Part shown: positions 1-8,957 of the stretch, piece by piece
Layout: the number at the start of each line of letters is the position of its first letter
Numbering within the stretch: the stretch's first letter is position 1
Origin: an uncultured Alphaproteobacteria bacterium
GTDB lineage: Bacteria > Pseudomonadota > Alphaproteobacteria > HIMB59 > GCA-002718135
Direction of reading: 5' to 3'
Assembly (NCBI GenBank): GCA_902582755.1
Contig: CACHSZ010000008.1
Coordinates: 1 to 37,435 of the forward strand
Length of the DNA: 37,435 nucleotides
Notes under the pieces: generated by a model
Told to the model about the DNA's origin: nothing
The model's database searches: none
The model's input: the letters and a program-made list of their open reading frames with translations, nothing else
Made by a program: the position numbers and the translations under genes

Positions 1-483
1 AAAACCAAAAGCATTTTTATGTGCTAAGCGTGATGTATACAAAATGCCGTTTAAATGATCTATCTCATGTTGTACTACCCTTGCATGTAAGCCTTCAACT
101 TCATTTTCAATTACTTTACCATCAAGATCAAATCCAGAATATTTAATTTTTTTAAATCTTCTAACTAAACCCTGCATGCCAGGAATTGATAAACAACCTT
201 CCCAATCATCCTCAGTTTCTTTTCCAATGGGTGTAAAAATAGGATTTATTAATGGTGTTATCTCAATTTTATCTTTCTCGTCATTATCAGGATTACGAAA
301 TACTATTATTTTCTTTGAAATATGTACTTGAGGTGCAGCTAAACCTATACCGTTATAGTCAAGCATTGTTTCAGACATATCATAAACTATTTTTTTTAAA
401 GAAGCTGAAGAGAATTCTTTTATCTCAGAACATTCTTTTAGCAAGATGGGATGACCGATTTTTGATATTTTGAGAATAGACAC
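1..483 (-). CDS. def: Peptide deformylase, C-terminus cut by window edge
   Basis: Metalloenzyme that removes the N-formyl group from nascent proteins in the cytosol. All three family motifs are readable on the minus strand: GIGLAAPQ around residues 43-50, EGCLS around 95-99 (metal-binding Cys) and HEIDH at 139-143 (two metal-binding His plus the catalytic Glu). The first 161 residues are present; the frame is still open at base 1, so only a short C-terminal tail should be missing. The best start is GTG at 483, giving MSILKISKIGHP, which matches the usual family N-terminus; an ATG two bases upstream is out of frame. Divergent from rpsU across 94 bp. Identification is very secure; only the start codon is uncertain. 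Confidence 0.93.
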   Translation of the reverse strand, partial: MSILKISKIGHPILLKECSEIKEFSSASLKKIVYDMSETMLDYNGIGLAAPQVHISKKIIVFRNPDNDEKDKIEITPLINPIFTPIGKETEDDWEGCLSIPGMQGLVRRFKKIKYSGFDLDGKVIENEVEGLHARVVQHEIDHLNGILYTSRLAHKNAFGF

Positions 484-577
484 ATAATAAATATAAGTAT
501 TTTTTCTAATATACCAATAGATTAATTCAATATATCCGTTTGCAAATAATATGAGTTTGTGTTACTAGCCCGACCAA

Positions 578-775
578 ATGACACTTTTTGTAAATGTAAA
601 AGATAATAACGTTGAGCAAGCAATTAGAACGCTTAAAAAGAAAATGCAGCGTGAAGGTTTGTATAAAGAAATGAAACTACGTAAACATTATGAAAAACCT
701 TGCTTGAAACGTGCTAGGGAAAAAGAAGAAAATATTAGAAGAGCTAGAAAGTCTGCAAAAAGAAATAACGATTAA
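578..775 (+). CDS. rpsU: 30S ribosomal protein S21
   Basis: Small basic protein of the 30S subunit, involved in initiation-complex formation. The 65-residue product contains the S21 core [19 protein letters not shown] near residues 9-27, followed by a Lys/Arg-rich tail ([19 protein letters not shown]). Length is normal for the family. No clear Shine-Dalgarno sequence precedes the ATG. It stands alone on the plus strand, between divergent def and convergent pntB. Its TAA stop overlaps the pntB stop in the palindrome TTAA (772-775), so no separate terminator fits between them. Confidence 0.93.
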   Translation: MTLFVNVKDNNVEQAIRTLKKKMQREGLYKEMKLRKHYEKPCLKRAREKEENIRRARKSAKRNND

Positions 776-2166
776 GCTGAAAGACTTTTCACTATATCCT
801 CACACATTTTTTTAGCATCTCCAAATAGCATAGTTGTATTATCTCTATAAAACAATTCATTATCAACACCAGAATAACCAGTTGCCATAGAACGTTTTAC
901 AAATAGAACGCTCTGAGATTTTTCTACATCTAAAATAGGCATACCAAAAATAGGAGAGGACTCATCCGTTTTTGCAGCTGGATTTGTTACATCATTTGCT
1001 CCAATAACAAAAGAAACCTCTGTCATAGGAAAATCATGATTAATTTCATCTAGCTCCAAGACTTCTTCATAAGGGACATTAGCTTCAGCTAGTAAAACAT
1101 TCATATGACCTGGCATTCTTCCGGCAACTGGATGTATTGCATATCTTACCTCTATTCCTTCTTTTTTTAATATGTCACCCATTTCTCTTAAAGCATGTTG
1201 AGCTTGTGCTACAGCCATTCCATATCCTGGTACTATAATTACAGAGTCTGCGTTTTTCATTATATATGCCGCATCCTCTGCATTACCTTGTTTAACAATT
1301 TTGTCTGAGTTATCCTTAATAGCACTAGTGTCTTGCTCACCACCAAAGCCTCCTAGAACAACATTAATGATGGATCTGTTCATCCCTTTACTCATTATAT
1401 AACTCAATATTGCACCAGACGCTCCAACAAGAGCACCAGTTATGATTAAGAGATTATTGCTTAGGGTAAATCCTATGCCACAAGCTGCCCAACCTGAATA
1501 AGAGTTTAACATAGAAACGACAACAGGCATGTCAGCTCCACCAATAGGAATTACAACAAGAAATCCTAGTAATATTGAAACAATAACTATTGTCCAAAAG
1601 ATTGTTGGTGATTGATTAATTACAAATAATACAATTAAGAAAATAATTAAAAGGAAAATTAGTGCATTTATAAGATGCTGGAACTTAAATACTATTGGCT
1701 TTCCTGAGATTGTACCTTGTAATTTTCCAAAAGCTAAAACTGAACCAGAGAAAGTGATAGCACCAATAAATGTTCCAATGCTCATTTCAACTAAACTAGC
1801 AGTTTTAATCGACCCAACTTTTCCAATGCTAAAAGCTACGGGATCATAGAATGCAGCAGCAGCAACAAATACAGCAGCTAAACCTACTAAGCTATGAAAA
1901 GCCGCTACTAATTGAGGTAATGCTGTCATCTCAATTCTGAGAGCTATAAACGAACCGATAGCACCGCCAATAAGTATCGCGGCACCAATTTCGTAATAGC
2001 TAAGAACAGATTTAAACATTAGTGTTGTGAACACTGCTATAACCATTCCAATAACGCCAAAAATGTTTCCCATTCTTGAAGATTCAGGGTGAGATAAACC
2101 TCTTAGAGCGAAGATAAATAATAACGCAGAAATTAAATATAATATCGCAACCATGTTAGAAGACAT
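772..2166 (-). CDS. pntB: NAD(P) transhydrogenase subunit beta
   Basis: Inner-membrane subunit of the proton-translocating transhydrogenase, which uses the proton gradient to reduce NADP+ with NADH. Its 464 residues match the normal length of the family (E. coli 462). The N-terminal half is a multi-helix membrane domain with His91 in [10 protein letters not shown] and Asp212/Asn221 in [16 protein letters not shown], equivalent to the proton-channel residues of E. coli PntB. The C-terminal NADP(H) domain shows GYGMAVAQ (314-321), [18 protein letters not shown] (345-362), NDVTNPAA (391-398) and [16 protein letters not shown] (424-439). The start ATG overlaps the pntAB stop by one base (TAATG), implying translational coupling. 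Last gene of the pepF-ABC1-pntAA-pntAB-pntB run. Confidence 0.97.
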   Translation of the reverse strand: MSSNMVAILYLISALLFIFALRGLSHPESSRMGNIFGVIGMVIAVFTTLMFKSVLSYYEIGAAILIGGAIGSFIALRIEMTALPQLVAAFHSLVGLAAVFVAAAAFYDPVAFSIGKVGSIKTASLVEMSIGTFIGAITFSGSVLAFGKLQGTISGKPIVFKFQHLINALIFLLIIFLIVLFVINQSPTIFWTIVIVSILLGFLVVIPIGGADMPVVVSMLNSYSGWAACGIGFTLSNNLLIITGALVGASGAILSYIMSKGMNRSIINVVLGGFGGEQDTSAIKDNSDKIVKQGNAEDAAYIMKNADSVIIVPGYGMAVAQAQHALREMGDILKKEGIEVRYAIHPVAGRMPGHMNVLLAEANVPYEEVLELDEINHDFPMTEVSFVIGANDVTNPAAKTDESSPIFGMPILDVEKSQSVLFVKRSMATGYSGVDNELFYRDNTTMLFGDAKKMCEDIVKSLSA

Positions 2167-2483
2167 TATTCTTTTTCCTTTGTTTTTTTTGTTTTTTTCT
2201 TAAACATCGAGAGCATTCGATATGTTACTAAGAAACCTCCAAAAATATTAACTGAAGCTAATACAACGCCAATTAATCCGAAAATTTTTGAAGTATCAAA
2301 ACCTTGAGGACCGGCTGCCAATATTGCACCAACTATAATTACACTTGATATTGCATTTGTGACACCCATCAATGGACTATGTAAAGCAGGAGTAACTGAC
2401 CAAACTACATAATAGCCAATAATACAAGCTAGAAAAAATACTGTTAGTCCGATAACAAAAACTTCTGAAGAATGTGCTTCCAT
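2166..2483 (-). CDS. pntAB: NAD(P) transhydrogenase subunit alpha, part 2 (membrane)
   Basis: Short membrane subunit (105 residues) corresponding to the C-terminal membrane segment of the E. coli alpha chain. It has three hydrophobic helices and the conserved stretch TPALHSPLMGVTNAISS, followed by a Lys/Glu-rich tail. A separate gene for this part is the three-subunit arrangement known from Rhodospirillum rubrum and other Alphaproteobacteria. It lies one base downstream of the pntAA stop and overlaps the pntB start by one base. Together with PntB it forms the proton-conducting domain. Confidence 0.95.
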   Translation of the reverse strand: MEAHSSEVFVIGLTVFFLACIIGYYVVWSVTPALHSPLMGVTNAISSVIIVGAILAAGPQGFDTSKIFGLIGVVLASVNIFGGFLVTYRMLSMFKKKTKKTKEKE

Positions 2484-2484
2484 A

Positions 2485-3606
2485 TTACTTAAATTGCTCC
2501 AATCTTACATCCCCGTCATGTGTTAGCAAAACAGAATTAATTATTTCATCATCAAAATCAAAATTTATTTTTTTATTTTCTTTATCTATTAATAAACTTA
2601 AGAAGTTAAAAATATTTTTAGCATACAGTGCTGAAGCATCTTTAGCCACTCTTCCAGGAACATTTCCATAACCAACTATTTTTACTCCATTATGCACTAC
2701 TATTTCATTCATTTTACTTAAAGGGCAATTACCACCAGCTTCGACAGCCAGATCAATTACTACTGAACCTGGTATCATCGAAGAAACCATTTCTTCTGTG
2801 ATTAAAACTGGAGCTTTTTTCCCAGGAATAAGAGCTGTACAAATTACTATGTCTTGTTTTGAAACTGTTTCAGCTATCAATTGAGCTTGTTTTTTCTTAT
2901 AATCCTCACTCATTTCCTTTGCATAACCACCTGCGGTTTCAGCATTTTCAGCTTCATCATCTTCAACCATTATGAATTTTCCACCAAGACTTTCAACTTG
3001 TTCCTTAGTTGCTGCTCTTACATCAGTGGCTGACACTACTGCTCCAAGTCTTTTTGCTGTTGCTATAGCTTGTAAACCAGCAACTCCTACACCAAGTATC
3101 ATAACTTTTGCCGGATTTACTCTTCCTGCAGCAGTCATCATCATTGGAAAAGCTTTTCCAAATTGCTCCGCTGCATCAATTACACTTCTATACCCAGCTA
3201 AGTTAGCTTGGGATGATAGAACATCCATACTTTGTGCTCTACTTATTCTAGGAATTAATTCCATACAACATGATGATATTTTGTTTTTATTTAAATTAGA
3301 AAATTCAGATTTATTTTCATATGGGTTTAAAATTCCAATAAGTAGTGAATTACTTTTTAAGTTATTTATGTCATCAGTGCTTGGCATTCTAACACATAAA
3401 CAGACATCAGCTTTCAAGCATTCAGATCTAGTAACAATTTTTGCTCCAGCTTCTTCATAATTTGAATTTTGATATCCTGAAGTTTCCCCTGCTCCATTTT
3501 CAATTATAACCTCAAAACCTAGTCTAGAAAAAAGCTTTACAGATTCAGGGGACATAGAGACTCTTGTCTCATTGTTATCATTTTCTTTAATAGCAGATAA
3601 GAGCAT
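2485..3606 (-). CDS. pntAA: NAD(P) transhydrogenase subunit alpha, part 1 (NAD-binding)
   Basis: Soluble NAD(H)-binding domain I of the transhydrogenase, 373 residues (R. rubrum PntAA is about 384). The alanine-dehydrogenase/PNT N-terminal domain starts with AIKENDNNETRVSMSPESV. The conserved domain-interface loop RAQSMDVLSSQANLAGY is at 123-139. The Rossmann fold has GVGVAG at 172-177, followed by Asp195 in TDVR, which selects NAD over NADP. A further conserved stretch, IDLAVEAGGNCPLSK, lies around 284-298. It ends before the membrane segment, which is the separate pntAB. It starts with ATG six bases after the ABC1-family gene, so all five genes from pepF onward are probably co-transcribed. 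Confidence 0.96.
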   Translation of the reverse strand: MLLSAIKENDNNETRVSMSPESVKLFSRLGFEVIIENGAGETSGYQNSNYEEAGAKIVTRSECLKADVCLCVRMPSTDDINNLKSNSLLIGILNPYENKSEFSNLNKNKISSCCMELIPRISRAQSMDVLSSQANLAGYRSVIDAAEQFGKAFPMMMTAAGRVNPAKVMILGVGVAGLQAIATAKRLGAVVSATDVRAATKEQVESLGGKFIMVEDDEAENAETAGGYAKEMSEDYKKKQAQLIAETVSKQDIVICTALIPGKKAPVLITEEMVSSMIPGSVVIDLAVEAGGNCPLSKMNEIVVHNGVKIVGYGNVPGRVAKDASALYAKNIFNFLSLLIDKENKKINFDFDDEIINSVLLTHDGDVRLEQFK

Positions 3607-3612
3607 GAGTTC

Positions 3613-4956
3613 TTATATTGATAGGTTTGCTAAATTTAAAGCTTTTTGTTGGTTTTTCATTAATTTTTTTGAGTTAAAATCTTCAATGAGCTCATGGAAT
3701 ATTCTGTACCAATTAACTTCAGCTTTTAAATGCATAAACACTGAACCTAGTCCTACAGCTGCTCTATCCATGAACACAAATTCTTTTGGAGGTTTAACAC
3801 CACCTAGTTTCTTAAGTTCTTGATGAACTTCAGATGCAATTTGTGCTCCATATATACCACTATCACTTTCTTGTATTTTTTGAACTTTATCTTCCATCAA
3901 AGGTGAATATAAAAATCCTGCCCATTTATTTAATACTTTTAATTTATCTTTAGTAATGTCTGTAAATCCCCATTGCTCATATGCATGAACTGCCTTTGAA
4001 TTGTCTTTTTCTTGAAGAGCAAGATATAAGTCTATTACACCTTGAATGAAATTACCATTAAAAATTCTCATACAGCCAAAGTCATATATATTAATACTGA
4101 GGTCTTTTTTTTGTACAGAGTAGTTTCCTAAATGTGGATCTCCGTGAAGCACTCCGTATTCAAAGAATGGTTTATACCAAGCTTTATACATATTTGCCGC
4201 TAATGTATTTCTTGTTTCTTTAGCAGATTTTTTAAAATTCAAAATAGGTTCACCATCTAGCCAACTCATAGTTAGCAATCTCTTTGTAGATAATTTATCA
4301 TAGGTTTTTGGAACATGAACAAAATTTATATTTGAAAATATATTTCTAAATACAGCCATTAATTTTTTTTCTCTTTCGTAATCTAACTCTTCTTTAAGTC
4401 TCTCAGTAATTTCTTTGTATACTTCATCAGTTTTGATCGCTTTATTATAGGACTGATAAATTGAAAAAATCATTTTTAATTGTGAAAGATCAGCACTAAC
4501 TGCTGAAGCCATGTCTGGGTATTGAAGTTTACAAGCAACTATATCATCATTTTTTATTTTAGCTTTATGAACTTGTCCAAGAGAAGCAGCTCTTGTTGCT
4601 TCTTTATCAAAGTCTATAAAATTTTTTTGCCAATCCTGATTTAATTCTGCAGCCATTCTTCTTTTAACAAACAACCATCCCATTGGTGGCGCATTAGACT
4701 GTAAATGCATAAGCTCTTGAGCATACTCATCAGGAAGTAAGTCAGGTATAGTTGCTGATAATTGTGCCACTTTCATTAAGGGTCCTTTAATACTTCCAAG
4801 AGCAGCCCTTATTTCTGAAGCATGTTTTTCTTTATCTAACTTAACACCTAAATATCTTTGACTTGCAAGTTTTGTGGCTAATTTTCCAACAACACCGCCA
4901 ACTTTAGCATACCTGGTAAGTTGTTTTGTTAGAGATTTTGCTTCTTTATCTTTCAT
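3613..4956 (-). CDS. ABC1/UbiB-family atypical protein kinase
   Basis: Predicted atypical kinase of the ABC1/AarF/UbiB family (447 residues). These proteins are linked to ubiquinone and lipid metabolism, with poorly known substrates. Family hallmarks in order: a KxGQ-type motif present as KVAQ (62-65), the Ala-rich loop AASLGQVH (123-130) replacing the normal P-loop, the lysine of VACK (Lys143), the catalytic loop HGDPHLGN (271-278) and YDFG (291-294). Alanine replaces glycine in KxGQ, which I recall from the soluble alphaproteobacterial branch. Unlike E. coli UbiB I see no C-terminal pair of membrane helices, so I do not assign ubiB. The start is set at ATG 4956; the preceding in-frame TTG adds one residue. 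It lies 5 bases after pepF and 6 before pntAA. Confidence 0.88.
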   Translation of the reverse strand: MKDKEAKSLTKQLTRYAKVGGVVGKLATKLASQRYLGVKLDKEKHASEIRAALGSIKGPLMKVAQLSATIPDLLPDEYAQELMHLQSNAPPMGWLFVKRRMAAELNQDWQKNFIDFDKEATRAASLGQVHKAKIKNDDIVACKLQYPDMASAVSADLSQLKMIFSIYQSYNKAIKTDEVYKEITERLKEELDYEREKKLMAVFRNIFSNINFVHVPKTYDKLSTKRLLTMSWLDGEPILNFKKSAKETRNTLAANMYKAWYKPFFEYGVLHGDPHLGNYSVQKKDLSINIYDFGCMRIFNGNFIQGVIDLYLALQEKDNSKAVHAYEQWGFTDITKDKLKVLNKWAGFLYSPLMEDKVQKIQESDSGIYGAQIASEVHQELKKLGGVKPPKEFVFMDRAAVGLGSVFMHLKAEVNWYRIFHELIEDFNSKKLMKNQQKALNLANLSI

Positions 4957-4961
4957 CAATT

Positions 4962-6758
4962 TTATTCTTCTAATTGGTCAATCAAATTCTCAATTACATT
5001 AACTCCTTTTTGCCAGAAATCTTTTTTCTTCGGATTTAAACCAAAAGGCTTCAATAGTTTATCATATGTATCACTACCACCACTCTCTAATAAAGTAATA
5101 TATTTGTCTTCAAATTTAGGTAGCTTGCTTTCGTAAACATTAAAAAGAGAATTAACAAGACAATCACCAAAAGCATAAGCATAAACATAAAATGGAGAAT
5201 GGATAAAATGGGGTATGTAACTCCAGAAATATTTGTAATCATCATTAAATTTTATTGATGGTCCTAAACTTTTCTTTTGAACATCAATCCAAATTTCACA
5301 AATCTCATCAACACTTAATTCTTTGATTTTTCTTTGCTGATGAATACGTTTTTCAAATTCAAAAAATGCAATCTGTCTCACAACAGTGTTTAGCATATCT
5401 TCGACTTTATTTGCTAAAAGTCCCTTACGTTCATTTTCTTTTGTTGTAATAGATAAAAGAGATTTAAAAGTTAACATTTCCCCAAAAACACTTGCAGTTT
5501 CAGCAAGGGTTAACGGTGTTGAAGAGTTAAAATAAGTTTGTTTTTGTCCTGCTAAATATTGATGAATTCCGTGTCCTAGTTCATGAGCAAGAGTTGCTAT
5601 ATCTCTTGCTTTACCCTGATAATTAACAAGTATAAATGGATGAACCGATGGAACAGTTGAAGCAGCGAACGCACCAGGAGATTTTCCTGGGATTACTGGA
5701 GCGTGTATCCATGAATTATCAAAAAATTTATTTACAATATTTCCTGCTCTCTTATCAAAATTTGAATACGCATCAGATACAATTTGTCTTGCATCTTTCC
5801 AGGAATAAATACTCTGTGATTGAAAAGGAAGAGGTGCATTTCTATCCCAATACATTAAAGATTTCTTTTTTAGCCATTTAGATTTTATTTTATAATAACG
5901 ATGAGCAATTTTTGGATAATTTTCTTTTATTGTTTCAGTTAAGGCTTCTACAACCTCATCTTCAACAACATTAGATAAATTTCTTGAACTGACTGGATTT
6001 GGTAATCCTCTCCATCTATCATTGATTGATTTGTCTTTTGCAAGATTATTAGTAATAGATGTAAATAAACTAATGTTATCTTTTAAAACAGCAGATACTA
6101 CCTCAGCTGATTTTTTACGATTTGATTCTTTTTTATCAGAAAGATAATTAAAAATTTCAGCACTAGATAAATTTTTTCCCTTAAAGGGAAATTTTAATGA
6201 TGCAATTGTATCATCAAAAAGTCTAATCCAGGCTGATCTAGAAGTAATACTTTTTTCTTGAAGTAATTTTTCTGTCTTAACATCTAATTGATAAGGTTTA
6301 AATTTGCGAATATTTTTTATCCAGTTTTTATAATTCTTTAGTTTTTTATCAGCATAAATTTTTTTTAAATTTTTTTCTGAAATTTCATTTATCTCAAGAT
6401 TAAAGAAGACAATAGAGGAGGCAATATTTGTAATTTGCTCCTGCATTTGTTGATAAAAAATTTTATTCTTTTCATTGTTACCATCCTCTGCAACTAATAA
6501 ATGTGCATAAGACATGATTTTATCTATTTTTGTATCAATATCCTCTAATTCAATAATGGCTTTTAAGAGTTGATTAGAGCTAATCTTGGTGATTTTGGAT
6601 GAGTATTTTTTCTCAAATTTTTTAGTCGATATTCTGAGCTTATTTAAATCATTATTCAGCTTCTTGGCTTTTGGCGTTTCATACAAATCCTTTAAATTCC
6701 AAATTGGTAGTTTACCAAGGGTATTTTTTGTTGAATTTTGATAATTTTTTTGTTTCAT
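4962..6758 (-). CDS. pepF: Oligoendopeptidase F family M3 metallopeptidase
   Basis: Cytosolic zinc endopeptidase that cuts oligopeptides. The product is 598 residues, the usual PepF length. The zinc motif HELGH is at 392-396 and the third ligand Glu420 lies in LAETASVFGE, the M3B spacing. The motif is followed by GIHQYLAGQ, typical of PepF. The N-terminal half is helical and Lys-rich, as in the family's prolyl-oligopeptidase-like cap. First gene of a five-gene minus-strand run (with the ABC1 kinase and pntAA-AB-B) and divergent from the acyl-CoA synthetase gene across 56 bp. It could process peptides imported by the dpp transporter elsewhere in the window; that link is an inference. Confidence 0.94.
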   Translation of the reverse strand: MKQKNYQNSTKNTLGKLPIWNLKDLYETPKAKKLNNDLNKLRISTKKFEKKYSSKITKISSNQLLKAIIELEDIDTKIDKIMSYAHLLVAEDGNNEKNKIFYQQMQEQITNIASSIVFFNLEINEISEKNLKKIYADKKLKNYKNWIKNIRKFKPYQLDVKTEKLLQEKSITSRSAWIRLFDDTIASLKFPFKGKNLSSAEIFNYLSDKKESNRKKSAEVVSAVLKDNISLFTSITNNLAKDKSINDRWRGLPNPVSSRNLSNVVEDEVVEALTETIKENYPKIAHRYYKIKSKWLKKKSLMYWDRNAPLPFQSQSIYSWKDARQIVSDAYSNFDKRAGNIVNKFFDNSWIHAPVIPGKSPGAFAASTVPSVHPFILVNYQGKARDIATLAHELGHGIHQYLAGQKQTYFNSSTPLTLAETASVFGEMLTFKSLLSITTKENERKGLLANKVEDMLNTVVRQIAFFEFEKRIHQQRKIKELSVDEICEIWIDVQKKSLGPSIKFNDDYKYFWSYIPHFIHSPFYVYAYAFGDCLVNSLFNVYESKLPKFEDKYITLLESGGSDTYDKLLKPFGLNPKKKDFWQKGVNVIENLIDQLEE

Positions 6759-6800
6759 ATTTTATTATTTCGATATAGGTCTAATATCAAAGCTTTGTAG

Positions 6801-6806
6801 GGAGGA
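6801..6806 (+). promoter_or_regulatory. Strong Shine-Dalgarno for the acyl-CoA synthetase gene
   Basis: GGAGGA lies 8 bases before ATG 6815. It stands out because many starts in this window have no recognisable ribosome binding site. It supports ATG 6815 as the true start. Confidence 0.7.
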
Positions 6807-6814
6807 TAGAAAGC

Positions 6815-8617
6815 ATGATTGTTAATTTTGACGAATTTAATAGCATACCGGGTATATTTTATCATCAAGCAAATGATCTAAAAGATCAGCCATACTTATG
6901 GAAGAAAGAGAATGATAAATATGTTTCTTTAAGCTGGTTAAAAGTAAAAGAACAAGTCGAAAGTTTAGCAACATACTTAAAAGATCTAGGAATTTTAGAA
7001 GGGGATAGAGTATTAATTTTATCTGAAAATAGGCCTGAATGGCAAATCACTGATTTAGCAATAATGTCGATAGGAGCAATTTCAGTGCCTGCTTATACAA
7101 CGAGCACAACCAATGACTATAAATATATTATTGAGCATTCTGGTGCTAGATGTGCCATCGTATCATCACACGAGTTAATGAAAAAAGTTCTACCTGCAAT
7201 AGAAAAAATTTCACATTGTCAAAACGTAATAAAAATTAATGATGATAATGAAACTTATACCGAAGTTGTAAATATTTTATCATACAATAAAATTATAAAT
7301 GACAATTTAGAAAAAAGCAAAAATTCTAATGAAATAGAAGAGTTATCAAAAAATTTTAAAAGAAAAGATACAGCATGTATAATTTATACATCAGGTACTG
7401 GAGGCAATCCTAAGGGAGTGATGTTAAGTCATGGAGCAATGCTAAGAAACTGTGCTTCCTGCGATAAATTACTTGAGAGTCTTACCAGTGATTTAACAAA
7501 AGAAATTAGATATTTATCATGGTTGCCTTTATCTCATTCATATGAACATACTTTACAATTTTTAGAAATGGGGCAAGGCGCACAAATCTATTATGCTGAA
7601 AGTATAGATAAATTATTAGTAAATATGGCTGAGGCAGCACCGCATTTTATGACAGCTGTTCCAAGGTTTTATGACTCTTTACATACAAGAATTTCACAAG
7701 GTTTAAAAAACCAAAGTAAATTAAGTCAACGCTTCTTTGCAATTACTTTAAATCTAGGAAAGAAAAAATATTTTGGTGAGCAGATGAGCTTCTCTGAAAG
7801 ATTTATGAATGGATTGATGGATAGGATAGTAAGAAAAAAAGTTAAGAAAAGATTTGGTGGAAGTCTCAGAGCATTGATATCAGGAGGCGCAGCACTAAAT
7901 TTTGAAGTTGGATTATACCTAAGCGCCCTTGGCCTTCCACTACTTCAGGGATATGGACAAACTGAAACGGCTCCTGTTATTTCTGCAAACCCTCCTGAAA
8001 AAATTAAATTAGATACTGTTGGAAAAGTTCTTCAAGGAAATGAAGTGAAAATTTCTGAAGATGGAGAAATTTTAGCTCGTGGTGAACTAATTATGAATGG
8101 CTATTGGAATGATCCTGAATCAACTAATAAAACTATAATTGATGGGTGGGTTCATACAGGCGATATTGGTGAATTTGATGAAGAAGATTATTTAAAGATA
8201 ACGGATAGGAAAAAAGATATTATTGTAAATGCTGGTGGAGATAATATTTCTCCTTCAAGAATAGAGGCAAAACTAGATATTGAACCTGAAATTGCTCAAT
8301 CAATGTTATATGGAGATTTCAAAAATTACCTAGTTGCAATCCTGGTGCCTAATAAAGATTTAGCTCTAGAATGGGCAAAAGAAAATAATGTTAAGGGTGA
8401 TTTAAATAAAATAATTCAAGATTCTTCATTTAATAAAAAAATGAAAGAAGTTGTAGATAAAGTCAATAAAAGCCTTTCTAGTATTGAACAAATAAGAAAA
8501 TTTATTCTCATTGATCATGAGTTTACAATTGAAAACAATATGATGACTCCTTCCATGAAAGTAAGAAGGTTTAAAGTAAAAGAAATGTATGGAGAAAATT
8601 TAGAGAAACTATATTAA
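6815..8617 (+). CDS. fadD: Long-chain fatty-acid--CoA ligase (AMP-binding)
   Basis: Activates fatty acids to acyl-CoA through an acyl-adenylate, feeding beta-oxidation or lipid synthesis. The 600-residue ANL-superfamily protein has the P-loop YTSGTGGNPKG (191-201), the acyl-adenylate motif GYGQTE (379-384), the hinge region WVHTGDIG near 446-453 followed by ITDRKKDIIVNAGGDNISP, and a C-terminal TPSMKVRRFK typical of long-chain acyl-CoA synthetases (FAA1/FAA15 type). No membrane segment is evident. Monocistronic, with a strong GGAGGA site; its stop shares TTAA with the convergent DUF1244 gene. Chain-length preference cannot be read from sequence, so the symbol is by family. Confidence 0.93.
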   Translation: MIVNFDEFNSIPGIFYHQANDLKDQPYLWKKENDKYVSLSWLKVKEQVESLATYLKDLGILEGDRVLILSENRPEWQITDLAIMSIGAISVPAYTTSTTNDYKYIIEHSGARCAIVSSHELMKKVLPAIEKISHCQNVIKINDDNETYTEVVNILSYNKIINDNLEKSKNSNEIEELSKNFKRKDTACIIYTSGTGGNPKGVMLSHGAMLRNCASCDKLLESLTSDLTKEIRYLSWLPLSHSYEHTLQFLEMGQGAQIYYAESIDKLLVNMAEAAPHFMTAVPRFYDSLHTRISQGLKNQSKLSQRFFAITLNLGKKKYFGEQMSFSERFMNGLMDRIVRKKVKKRFGGSLRALISGGAALNFEVGLYLSALGLPLLQGYGQTETAPVISANPPEKIKLDTVGKVLQGNEVKISEDGEILARGELIMNGYWNDPESTNKTIIDGWVHTGDIGEFDEEDYLKITDRKKDIIVNAGGDNISPSRIEAKLDIEPEIAQSMLYGDFKNYLVAILVPNKDLALEWAKENNVKGDLNKIIQDSSFNKKMKEVVDKVNKSLSSIEQIRKFILIDHEFTIENNMMTPSMKVRRFKVKEMYGENLEKLY

Positions 8618-8904
8618 GCTTTTCCTTCATCAAACTTTTCTTTTTGTTCAGGAGTTATTTCTTTTTGAAATTTTGTTTTCCACTCTGAATATGGCATACC
8701 ATAGATCATTTCTCGTGCCTCATCGTATGAAATAGAAATATTTTTCTTCTCTGCAGCACTAACATACCATTTTGAAAGACAGTTTCTGCAAAAACCTGAC
8801 AAATTCATTAAATCAATATTTTGAACATCTGTTCTATTTTTTAGATGATGAATCAATCTTTCTGCAACATCAGCAAGTAAATCTCTATCAAAGTTTTTGG
8901 TCAT
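8614..8904 (-). CDS. DUF1244 family protein
   Basis: Small (96 residues) conserved protein of unknown function, found widely in Proteobacteria. Recognisable family core: NIDLMNLSGFCRNCLSKWY, which holds a CxxC pair, and later YGMPYSEWK. The rest is charged and helical, ending in a Glu/Lys-rich tail. The CxxC could bind a metal, but I see no direct proof. Monocistronic; its stop overlaps that of the acyl-CoA synthetase by 4 bp and it is divergent from pyk across 53 bp. Confidence 0.9.
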   Translation of the reverse strand: MTKNFDRDLLADVAERLIHHLKNRTDVQNIDLMNLSGFCRNCLSKWYVSAAEKKNISISYDEAREMIYGMPYSEWKTKFQKEITPEQKEKFDEGKA

Positions 8905-8957
8905 ATTACGTAAATAAATTATATAAATCTTTTTTTGTGATATATATATAATAATTA

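Noticed and set aside
252-473. 73-residue plus-strand reading frame
   Set aside because: Lies wholly opposite def, whose three catalytic motifs are clear on the minus strand; the plus-strand product has no recognisable feature.
484-577. Promoter elements between def and rpsU
   Set aside because: The region is AT-rich with many TATA-like hexamers; no -35/-10 pair stands out enough to call.
2972-3460. 162-residue plus-strand frame opposite pntAA
   Set aside because: Mirror of a well-conserved pntAA region; composition is that of an antisense shadow.
3613-4956. True UbiB (ubiquinone biosynthesis) assignment
   Set aside because: No C-terminal transmembrane pair, shorter than UbiB, and no neighbouring ubi genes; only the kinase family is supported.
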